Below, piece by piece: positions 55,859-64,000 of a stretch of 64,000 nt of DNA (the first letter of the stretch is position 1; each line of letters opens with the position of its first letter). The DNA comes from Gari tellinella (lineage: Eukaryota > Mollusca > Bivalvia > Cardiida > Psammobiidae), in contig OV277858.1 of assembly GCA_922989275.2 (NCBI GenBank), positions 5,518,001-5,582,000 on the forward strand. Direction: 5' to 3'. The notes below the pieces were generated by a model that ran no database searches, was not told where the DNA came from, and worked only from the letters and a program-made list of their open reading frames with translations. The translations under genes and the position numbers were made by a program.

Positions 55859-56965
55859 ATGGCAAGTTCCAAGGATAATCTTAAGGATTTTTTAACACCC
55901 ATCCCCAATAAGAGTGGAAAGGGTAGGGGTATCATTAGTTTTCATCATTCTACACCCGTTGGTGGTGGTGACAGTTCTACTGTCGGAAATGCCTTTAATG
56001 TCTCCCCATACATCCCTAAATTACCCACCTTTTCAGGAGATGAACCTATGCAGAAAGGTGACTGTGTCTACACAGAATGGAGGTACGAGGTAAGGTGCCT
56101 TCAGAGTGATCCTGATATCACTGATCATGTTATTCTTTTGGCCATGCGTAGATCTTTAAGGGGTACGGCTAGGAAGATAATGATTCCATTAGGGGAAACT
56201 GCCACTGCCATAGATATCCTTGATAAGTTAGATGCCATGTTTGGGGACGTTTCCACCCAAAACATGATTATGCAAGAGTTCTTTAACGCTTACCAGAAGC
56301 CTGAAGAGTCTGTTACCTCTTTCGGTTGCAGATTGGAAACCATTTTGCAATCTGCAATCGACAAGGGACTTCTTACTTCTTCTTCTAAGGATGACCTTTT
56401 GAGGCATAAATTTTGGATTTCTTTGTCTTCTGACAATCTTAAGGCGCAAACTCGCCATAAGTATGACACGTCCACAGACTATAATACTCTTCTTAGGGAA
56501 ATTCGCCAGGTTGAGAAGGAATTTACTCTTTCCAGGTCCGTTACCCCTACTACTACAAAAGTCAAAGCCCAGACCAATGCGGTCACGTCTGACTCTTCTG
56601 TTTCTTCTTTCATGGAAAGTCGTTTTTCAGATATGGAGCGGAAACTCAGTGTTGAAGTTTCAAATGTAGAATCTAGGCTTAGGAGTCAGTTTGACTCGAA
56701 GATGGACCAGGTGTTGCAGAAGCTTGACAAGCTACAACCTTCTGGCACCCAGACTGCCTCTACTGGTTATCAGACTTTTCAGTCTAATCAGACTCAACCT
56801 TATAGCAATACCAATTCTACTGGTTATCAGACTTTTCAGTCTAATCCGACACGACCTTATAATGATAGAGGGCGTGGTCGAGGTCAGTCTGGTCGTGGTT
56901 TCAATGGTGGTCGAGGCAGGGGTAACGCTGGCAACAGCAACTACCAATCTCAGTCAAAAGGTTAA
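55859..56965 (+). CDS. gag: Gag polyprotein of the LTR retrotransposon
   Basis: 368 residues from ATG at 55,859 (AATTATGG context). A longer frame opens only through a TTG at 55,838. Gag builds the virus-like particle that packages element RNA. Residues 50-225 look like a Ty3/gypsy capsid domain, with the conserved pattern YTEWRYEVRCL, RRSLRGTARK, LDAMFGDV and a C-terminal helical half. A probable coiled coil lies at 250-292. There are two copies of a STGYQTFQSN repeat (301-310 and 320-329). The C terminus (337-357) is an Arg-Gly-rich tract, RGRGRGQSGRGFNGGRGRG. No CCHC zinc knuckle is present, so RNA binding probably depends on the RG tract. The frame is intact, without stops. Confidence 0.9.
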   Translation: MASSKDNLKDFLTPIPNKSGKGRGIISFHHSTPVGGGDSSTVGNAFNVSPYIPKLPTFSGDEPMQKGDCVYTEWRYEVRCLQSDPDITDHVILLAMRRSLRGTARKIMIPLGETATAIDILDKLDAMFGDVSTQNMIMQEFFNAYQKPEESVTSFGCRLETILQSAIDKGLLTSSSKDDLLRHKFWISLSSDNLKAQTRHKYDTSTDYNTLLREIRQVEKEFTLSRSVTPTTTKVKAQTNAVTSDSSVSSFMESRFSDMERKLSVEVSNVESRLRSQFDSKMDQVLQKLDKLQPSGTQTASTGYQTFQSNQTQPYSNTNSTGYQTFQSNPTRPYNDRGRGRGQSGRGFNGGRGRGNAGNSNYQSQSKG

Positions 56966-59900
56966 CCGCTTCTGTTGGGGGCCGAACAGAGGCTGGTGAA
57001 GCCAATGGCCATTTATTGGATCGTATGGTTGGAAGTTCCAACAGATCATACATTCTTTTGAATGAGAAGCCTTTTGAAGCCTTGATTGATTCTGGCGCTA
57101 TGGTGTCTACCATATCTGAGTCTGCTGCCAAGTCTATTTCTTCAGAAGTCTTACCTCTTGGTGATTTCGGTATTTCTCTTTCAACCGCTGATGGTTCTCT
57201 TTTAGACTACACCGGTTATATTGAATGTTCTCTCAGAGTTCAGGGAGTCTCTACTCAGTTTAATGTCCCTGTCCTTGTTATTCCGGACCATAAGCTCGGT
57301 AGTGCCAATTCTGTTATCATTGGTACTAACGTCATCCGTCTTTTCAGAGATTCTGATCTGTCGCCGGAAATGTCTGAGGAGTGGCAAGTAGCTTTTACTG
57401 CTTTGCAGTGTACTACTTTCAATGCAAAGTTTTCAGGGAAAGTCAGCACTACGCTGAAGCCATATGAATCGGCTACTCTTAACTGCATTGCTCGTAACAT
57501 TGACCCTGATATTTCTCAGGTAGTCACTGAAAGCAGTACTTCGAATGGGAATCCTGGATATTTGGTTTGCCCTAGGGTGGTTGATGTTAAGCACTCAGAA
57601 TCTTTTTGTAAGTTTTCTGTTCGTGTCTGTAACATTACAGCCAAACCCATAACTCTTTTGCCTAGGAGCAAAATCTGTCAGCTTTCAGAAGTTTCTGTTG
57701 TTGATAATTTGGCATCTACTCTTCCCACCCCTCAGACTGCTACGTCTTCTTCGGATTTAGGTGTTAAGATTAACACAGACAGTCTTTCTCCTGATCAACT
57801 TCTCAGAGTTCATCAGGTTTTGGGCAAGTGGAACCATGTCTTTTCCACTGGACCCAACGATATTGGTTGTACCAAACTTCTTAAACATAAGATAGTTTTG
57901 GAGGATCCTAAGCCTTTCAAGGATCCATATAGGAAAATTCCTCCTGGTTTATATGAGGAGGTCAAGCAGCATATCAAGGGCATGCTTGAGGCTGATGTTA
58001 TCAGGGAGTCTGAGAGCCCCTGGTCCAGTAATGTTGTACTTGTGCGGAAACGCGATAACAGTTTGCGCTTCTGCATTGATTGGAGACGGTTGAATTCCAA
58101 GACGCGGAAGGATGCTTACATGCTTCCCCGTTTTGACGACATTACTGATTGTCTTGTTGGTTCTTCCATGTACAGCAAGCTTGATCTTCGTTCTGGGTAT
58201 TGGAATGTTGAAGTTGAGGAGGAGGATAAACCCAAGACAGCATTTAGTGTAGGCAACCTCGGTTTTTACGAGTGGAACCGCCTCGGCTTTGGTCTTACCA
58301 ACGCTCCGGCGACGTTCCAAAGGCTTACGGAACGCTGTATGGGTGATTTACATCTCCGAGACTGTCTTGTCTTCTTAGACGACATTCTGATCTTTTCCAA
58401 GACGTTTGAAGGTCATCTTGAGCGTCTTGAAGCTGTTTTTCACAGGCTTGCTGTGCATGGTCTCAAGCTCAAACCGTCTAAGTGTGAACTTTTCATGGAG
58501 TCAGTGACCTATCTTGGACACCTTATTTCTAAGGACGGTATTCATACCGATCCTGAGAAAGTTTCTGCTATAAAGTCCTGGCAAGTACCTAAAAATGTCA
58601 AGGAAGTACGTCAATTCCTTGGCTTTGCAGGTTACTACAGGCGCTTTATCTCTCACTTTTCCACCATTGTGGAGCCTCTTAATTCTCTTCTTATAGGTCA
58701 CTGCACTTCAGGAAGGAAGCCCAAATCCAAGTCCAAAAAGTCCAAAAGTCCCACAGTTTGGATTTGGGGTGATGCCCAACAGTTAGCTTTCGATACTATT
58801 ATCGAAAAGCTCACCTCTGCTCCAGTTCTGGCCTATGCAGATTATTCTCTTCCTTTTATTCTGCATACTGATAGTAGTGGCACCGGTTTAGGTGCAGTCC
58901 TTTATCAGGTCCAGGACGGGGCAGAGCGGGTAGTTGCTTACGCAAGCCGAGGACTTAGACCTAGTGAAAAGAAATATCCAGCCCATAAACTGGAATTTTT
59001 AGCTCTGAAGTGGGCCGTCACTGAAAAATTTCATGATTACCTTTGTGGTAATACTTTCAGTGTTGTTACGGACAACAACCCACTTACATATGTTCTCACA
59101 TCAGCTAAGCTTGATGCTACTGGTCATCGGTGGGTAGCTGCTTTGGCTAACTACCATTTTACTATTTCTTACCGACCAGGCAAGCTTAATGCTGATGCTG
59201 ATGGCCTATCTAGACAGGTCTTTCCAGACGCCATTGAGGCTATCTGCCATGCTGTCACTGCTGACATTCCCTTGGCAGACACTGTTGCCACTACTCATTC
59301 TCCTCCTTCGGCCGGGGAGGGTATGGGTCAGCACACAAGTCTCAATGTCGACTGGAAATTCGAACATAGTCAGGACAGAGCTATTGCTAGGGTTATTTCC
59401 CATTTGCAACGTGGTTCTCGCCCCAGAGGGAGAAATCTGGGGAAGGAGTTACCTGAAGTTCAGAAACTCCTTAGAGAATGGAATCGTCTTTCTCTAGACG
59501 ATGACATTCTCTATAGAACCACGTCGCTGAATGGGGAAACTGTCAAACAGTTAGTCCTCCCTGAATCTTTCCGGGGTACAGCCTTGAAGGGTATCCATGA
59601 CGATATTGGGCACCCCGGTAAAGAAAAGACCCTTTGGCTTGCTAGGCAAAGGTTCTACTGGCCTGGCCTTGAAAAGGATGTCAATGCCAGGGTAGAACAC
59701 TGTGGGCGCTGCATTCGCAGGAAGAAACCCTTTCAGTTAGCTGAGATGGTCCCCATCCCTACATCCAGACCCATGGAGCTGGTCTGTATGGACTTTCTCT
59801 CCTTAGAGAAGTCCAGGGGTGGCTATGAGCATATTTTGGTCATAACTGACCACTTTACCAGGTATGCTCAGGCCATTCCATGCAGGAATCAAACTGCGCA

Positions 59901-61161
59901 GACTACAGCTAAAGCTCTCTATGAGAACTTTATAAAGTTCTATTCTTTTCCTGATCGCTTACATAGTGATCAGGGGAGAAACTTCGAGAGCAAGGTGATT
60001 AAGGAACTTTGTAAGATTGCCGGTACTACAAAGTCTCGTACCACTCCTTATCACCCCATGGGTAATGGATCTTGCGAGCGTTTCAACCAGTCTCTTCTGA
60101 AGATGCTGGGGACGCTCGAGGCGGACCAGAAGGCTAACTGGAGCTCTTTTGTAGGACCTCTGGTTCAGGCCTACAACGCCACTAGGAGTGACTCCACTGG
60201 TTTCTCTCCTCATTTCCTTATGTTTGGATGGCATCCCAAGTTGGCTGTGGACATCCTTATGGGCACAGGTCCCAAGGATGGCAGCCCGGACAAGCCCACC
60301 TATGTCAGCAAGCTTCGACAGCGTTTGAGCTACGCCTATGACAAGGCTGGCCAAGAAGCTGCTAGAGCGGCAGAAAAGGGGAAATCCCTTTACGACCGCA
60401 AGGTCACTGCAGCCAAGCTTGAGATAGGGGACAGAGTTCTTGTCCGATCGGTTGGGTTTCAGGGTAAACATAAGTTAGCGGACCGGTGGGAGCAAACTCC
60501 CTACCGGGTCTTGCGCATCCCTAACCCAGATTTGCCAGTCTTCGAGGTTCAGCGGGAAGATGGCCAAGGCCCAATCAGGAAGCTACATAGGAACATGCTA
60601 TTACAATTTAGTGTACTGCCTCCTGCTCCTGACCCGTTTGAACCTCTGACCCAACCGAAGGCCTCCAAACATAAGCGTCCCCCAACCAGACCAAGGGACA
60701 GACTCAGCTCCGACAGCGGATCGGATACCTCTTCCTCTTCGGATGAATCTATACCCCGGTATATAATCCCGCAGAAGAGGATCCAATCCAATGTCGGGAG
60801 TTCTGTTTCCTTGCCCACTAGCACCACTGACCATGTTGCTACCCAGTCCGTTCCATCTTTTTCTGTCCTTTCTACTCCTTCTTCTGATCAGGTTCGTAGG
60901 TCGAGTCGTCCCAGTCGGACAGAATCTACTATACTCTATAGTAGAGATCAAACCGGTCTTGGGAGTCCAGTGGTGGGCGGCCCCACACCACAAGACTCGC
61001 ACTCTGTTGTTCTAACAGATTCTCTTCCTTCTGCTTCTGCTTCTGCTGCTTCAGCAGGTACTCCTCTTCCTTCTCGTCCTTCTCGGGCCAGGAAACCACC
61101 CGAGCGCTATGGTCAGTGGGTTTCACCTATTCAGGTGAATAGAATAGAATATTTTGTGTAA
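56926..61161 (+). CDS. pol: Pol polyprotein: protease, RT, RNase H, integrase
   Basis: The frame is open from 56,926 (-1 relative to gag, 40-nt overlap). The first in-frame ATG is at 57,025, and it stops at 61,159. Numbering here starts at the TTG at 57,016 (1,381 codons). Aspartic protease DSGA is at 25-28. RT motifs include LDLRSGYWNVEVEEEDK and FLDDIL at 453-458, with the catalytic pair D455/D456. RNase H D619, E660 and D686 are present. The integrase zinc finger has H861, H866, C896 and C899. The catalytic triad D926, D985, E1021 has the usual 35-residue second spacing. A C-terminal PYRVL-type domain and a Ser/Arg-rich tail follow. No chromodomain or envelope is seen. All catalytic residues are intact. 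Expression probably needs a -1 frameshift or reinitiation; no canonical slippery heptamer is evident. Confidence 0.95.
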   Translation, partial: RWQQQLPISVKRLTASVGGRTEAGEANGHLLDRMVGSSNRSYILLNEKPFEALIDSGAMVSTISESAAKSISSEVLPLGDFGISLSTADGSLLDYTGYIECSLRVQGVSTQFNVPVLVIPDHKLGSANSVIIGTNVIRLFRDSDLSPEMSEEWQVAFTALQCTTFNAKFSGKVSTTLKPYESATLNCIARNIDPDISQVVTESSTSNGNPGYLVCPRVVDVKHSESFCKFSVRVCNITAKPITLLPRSKICQLSEVSVVDNLASTLPTPQTATSSSDLGVKINTDSLSPDQLLRVHQVLGKWNHVFSTGPNDIGCTKLLKHKIVLEDPKPFKDPYRKIPPGLYEEVKQHIKGMLEADVIRESESPWSSNVVLVRKRDNSLRFCIDWRRLNSKTRKDAYMLPRFDDITDCLVGSSMYSKLDLRSGYWNVEVEEEDKPKTAFSVGNLGFYEWNRLGFGLTNAPATFQRLTERCMGDLHLRDCLVFLDDILIFSKTFEGHLERLEAVFHRLAVHGLKLKPSKCELFMESVTYLGHLISKDGIHTDPEKVSAIKSWQVPKNVKEVRQFLGFAGYYRRFISHFSTIVEPLNSLLIGHCTSGRKPKSKSKKSKSPTVWIWGDAQQLAFDTIIEKLTSAPVLAYADYSLPFILHTDSSGTGLGAVLYQVQDGAERVVAYASRGLRPSEKKYPAHKLEFLALKWAVTEKFHDYLCGNTFSVVTDNNPLTYVLTSAKLDATGHRWVAALANYHFTISYRPGKLNADADGLSRQVFPDAIEAICHAVTADIPLADTVATTHSPPSAGEGMGQHTSLNVDWKFEHSQDRAIARVISHLQRGSRPRGRNLGKELPEVQKLLREWNRLSLDDDILYRTTSLNGETVKQLVLPESFRGTALKGIHDDIGHPGKEKTLWLARQRFYWPGLEKDVNARVEHCGRCIRRKKPFQLAEMVPIPTSRPMELVCMDFLSLEKSRGGYEHILVITDHFTRYAQAIPCRNQTAQTTAKALYENFIKFYSFPDRLHSDQGRNFESKVIKELCKIAGTTKSRTTPYHPMGNGSCERFNQSLLKMLGTLEADQKANWSSFVGPLVQAYNATRSDSTGFSPHFLMFGWHPKLAVDILMGTGPKDGSPDKPTYVSKLRQRLSYAYDKAGQEAARAAEKGKSLYDRKVTAAKLEIGDRVLVRSVGFQGKHKLADRWEQTPYRVLRIPNPDLPVFEVQREDGQGPIRKLHRNMLLQFSVLPPAPDPFEPLTQPKASKHKRPPTRPRDRLSSDSGSDTSSSSDESIPRYIIPQKRIQSNVGSSVSLPTSTTDHVATQSVPSFSVLSTPSSDQVRRSSRPSRTESTILYSRDQTGLGSPVVGGPTPQDSHSVVLTDSLPSASASAASAGTPLPSRPSRARKPPERYGQWVSPIQVNRIEYFV

Positions 61162-61669
61162 CTGCAGCTCAGTTACTGTTACCCTTATTCTGTAACTACA
61201 TTTATATAAATTTAGTTGCAATTCAGTTTAATCCTGTTAACAGGATACATTTATTGGCTTTTATATCAGTATGCAAGTGTTATGCATACTGAAGCCAGAA
61301 TTGATATTTATCCTCAGTATTTATATTGATATCTGAGGTTGATATCTATTTGATATCTAAAGATATCAAATTTATTTCATTTCATACCAGTTATGGTTAT
61401 ACTTGAGTGCATTTGGCATTTAAGTTGTCAGAGTTCCATAGATAGGTCTTCCTAGCCAACACTCCAATTTTAAATCATTATTATGTACCTATAATGTCTT
61501 AATTATTTAAGCTGGTTTCAATGTTCAACCCTTATATTTAACTTTGGGAAAGTGTGTTTAGATCTACATATCATTTCATTATTTTAGGTAGTATGTAGTA
61601 CTATCATGGAGTCTGGTATTTTATAGTATTGTAAATATATATTTGTAGAATGCCAGGAGGCATTTTCTC
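61162..61669 (+). other. Retrotransposon 3' untranslated region
   Basis: AT-rich, no open frame of interest and no envelope-like ORF between pol and the 3' LTR. Confidence 0.7.
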
Positions 61670-61683
61670 CAAGAGGGGGAGTA
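61670..61683 (+). promoter_or_regulatory. Polypurine tract
   Basis: AAGAGGGGGAGTA ends immediately before the 3' LTR, the expected place for plus-strand DNA priming. Confidence 0.85.
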
Positions 61684-62232
61684 TGTTGACCAGGTTTCCT
61701 TGTAGTGTACTACGTCATTTGTCCATGTAGATCTACCGTGCAACTTGTCGTATGTTTGCGTGAGAGTGAGTTGTAAGACAGGTTCTGAGAGAGGGTGTTG
61801 TCACTTTGCACGTGCACTTAACTTAATTCCCATCATCCCATCTTCCCGCTTTAATAGCCACGTAATTAATTTACCGCGCTAACCCGGCACTCGTATTTTA
61901 GATGTCATGGTGTCAACACCTACATTATAGTCTTATAGAGTCATATTATTAGCTTTGCTGCTCACAGCAACTATTTACTGTTAAATTCATTTAATGTGCC
62001 ATAGCCTGGTAAGTTACTATTTATATTTAGACAACTCTTTATTACGTCTGTTACTATTTAGCTTGTTTAACGAGCGACGGAAATCGTGGAATTATTGTAT
62101 TGACTCAAATATTCATTGTAACCTTTAGTCTGTGATACTTATATTATTCCTATTGTTTCAGGCTGTTTTGGATATTATAAATTCATTGAACCAGCAAACG
62201 TATTTATTTATCGTTCATAACCCCTGGTAACA
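61684..62232 (+). mobile_element. 3' LTR of Ty3/gypsy-type retrotransposon
   Basis: 549 bp, identical by eye to the 5' LTR and followed by TCTC (62,233-62,236). Removing the element restores TATATCTC-GGTGACACGC, which is exactly a unit of the surrounding minisatellite. A 5-bp duplication ATCTC is also possible if the terminal A is counted as host. Confidence 0.95.
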
Positions 62233-63760
62233 TCTCGGTGACACGCAACACTCATATCTCGGTGACAATGAGCAAAATGTATCAATGATAATCAACTATC
62301 ATATGTCAGTGAAAATGAACTCTCATAACAATAAGGGACACAAAAATGTTATATCTCGGTGACACGCAACACTCATATCTCGGTGACAATGAGCAAATGT
62401 ATCAATGACAAGCAACTCTCATATGTCAGTGAAAATGAACTCTCATAATTATCTCATTAACAATAAGGGACACAAAACTGTTATATCTCGGTGACACGCA
62501 ACACTCATCTCTCGGTGACAATGAGCAAAATGTATCAATGATAAGCAACTATCATATGTCAGTGAAAATTAACTCTCATAATTATCTCACTAACAATAAG
62601 GGATACAAAACTGTTATATCTCATCATATTTCAGTGACAATGAGCAATGTATCAATGATAAGCAACTATCATATGTCAGTGAAAATGAACTGACAAAAAT
62701 TATCTCATTAACAATAAGGGACACAAAACTGTTATATCTCATCATATTTCAGTGACAATGAGCAATGTATCAATGATAAGCAACTATCATATCTTAGTGA
62801 CAATGAGCTCTCATAATTATCTCATTAACAATTAGTGACACAAAACTGTTATATCTCATCATATTTCAGTGACAATGACCAATGTATCAATGACAAGCAA
62901 CTATCATATCTCAATGACTATAACCTCTTATATTTCAGTGACAGGCAACTATCATATCTCAATGACTATAACCTCTTATATTTCAGTGACAAGCAACTAT
63001 TGTATCTCAATGACTATAACCTTTTATATTTCAGTGACAAGCAACTATTGTATCTCAATGACTATAACCTCTTTTATTTCAGTGACAAGCACCTATCATA
63101 TTTCAGTGACAGTGAACTCTCATTAGTATCTCATTCACAATAAGTGACAAAGAATGCGTATTTCCCACACAATTACCCCTGTTTTCTATAGCGAACAACG
63201 ATGACGAATATCCTTATCTCCAACATGTGTATGATCAATTTGAGGACGTCACTATAACGTCACTATTTATAACGGCGTTTTGACGTCACCAGGGTTCTAA
63301 AAAATGCATATTGCTTAAAAAATAGCTTAAATCGTTGGTAATGTGAGAAAAAGAATCTGTCACTCGTCGATGTTTAAGACAAGTTGATCTCAAACTCGTC
63401 TAAAATAGAAAAGTTATTAAGCTCGCCAAGGCTCGCTTAATAACATTTCAATTCTAGACTCGTTTGAGATCAGCTTGTCTTAAACATCGACTCATGACAG
63501 ATCCTATATAGTTCAGAGACACGCAACTATCATATCTCAGTGACAATGAGATAATGTTTCAATAACAAACAACTTTCATTTCTCAGTGACAATTAACTCT
63601 CATAATTATCTCATTAATAATTAGTGACAAAGAACCTTTATATCTCAGTGACAATGAACCTTCATTTCTCAGTAACAGTGAATAAATATATCAATGATAG
63701 GTAATTATTATATCTCAGTGATTATAACCTCTCGTATATCAATGACACGGAACTAAAGCT
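62233..63760. repeat. TCAGTGACA minisatellite, right portion
   Basis: Continues the array broken by the LTR element. At 62,870-63,110 a cleaner sub-array has TTTCAGTGACAAGCAACTAT alternating with TCTCAATGACTATAACCTCT (about 52-bp units). A hairpin element interrupts it at 63,150-63,510. The core also resembles the reverse complement of part of the 60-bp satellite unit. Confidence 0.85.
63150..63510. mobile_element. Hairpin element with CRE-like motifs, fullest copy
   Basis: A third copy of the element seen at 29,440-29,760 and 43,445-43,755, inserted in the minisatellite. The hairpin has stems of about 65-70 bp (63,357-63,424 and 63,431-63,505). Outer part GTCGATGTTTAAGACAAG, loop near GCTCGCCAAGGCTCGC. 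This copy keeps inner stem sequence that the other two have lost. Confidence 0.75.
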
Positions 63761-64000
63761 ATAAAAAATTGTTTTCGGTCAATAACTTCAGATTGGATAG
63801 ACCAATTATGACCAAACTTTGTACCAGTATTTATTTTGCAAGCTTGCTTACATGAAGTCGTAGCTTGGGATTAGTCAGGGAAACCTTAAATCCTGGTTTC
63901 ATGGCATTGTCACAATTCTTGTTTGCATTACGTTTGCCTTTCATGTGCGTTTAAAATAACTGATATCGTCTTCTCCTATGCAGCATATTTAAGTAAATGT
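63761..64000. other. Non-coding end of window
   Basis: Nothing recognised. Confidence 0.5.

Overview
This window looks like nuclear genomic DNA of an invertebrate, most likely a bivalve mollusc or a relative. That is an inference from three things: AT-rich sequence, repeat families of a type I associate with mollusc genomes, and the retroelement set. Lineage cannot be proved from the sequence alone. No complete cellular protein gene is visible. Apart from a few possible exons, the window is repeats inside repeats. All alignments here were made by eye, so boundaries are approximate unless a target-site duplication fixes them.

Layout: 1-4.9 kb is AT-rich DNA with a possible promoter and first exon (about 3.09-3.22 kb) and a tRNA-like unit (3.70 kb). 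4.9-7.8 kb is a 171-bp satellite interrupted by a Penelope-like reverse transcriptase fragment (6.46-7.6 kb). 10.65-12.1 kb is a second, rearranged copy of that retroelement on the minus strand. 12.3-13.7 kb holds minus-strand remnants of an uncharacterised multicopy gene. 14.88-24.93 kb is a 10-kb composite palindrome made of two tandem-repeat arrays. One array carries an RFX-type X-box in almost every unit, at a spacing of about 187 bp. Its right arm is interrupted by a TIR element and a 160-bp satellite.

26.2-45.94 kb is a much larger inverted duplication. Its arms are 26.20-33.73 and 39.66-45.94 kb, with a 5.9-kb centre holding a LINE (36.1-39.66 kb). The arms are packed with small non-autonomous transposons. 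The clearest are piggyBac-like MITEs flanked by TTAA. Many of the MITEs carry a central palindrome of about 65 bp that opens with CAAACAG. Some insertions occur in only one arm, so the other arm preserves the empty target and dates them after the duplication.

45.95-47.3 kb is a MITE in which a 71-bp piece has expanded into a minisatellite. 47.4-48.2 kb is another TIR element. 50.0-51.4 kb may hold a promoter and one exon of a cellular gene. 51.77-53.08 kb is a 60-bp satellite. A minisatellite built on TCAGTGACA at 53.37-63.76 kb is split by a full-length, apparently young Ty3/gypsy LTR retrotransposon (53,780-62,232) with two 549-bp LTRs identical by eye, an open gag and an open pol. That element is the only locus here that looks capable of autonomous activity. 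The LINE and the Penelope-like copies are broken, and the MITEs would depend on transposases encoded elsewhere.
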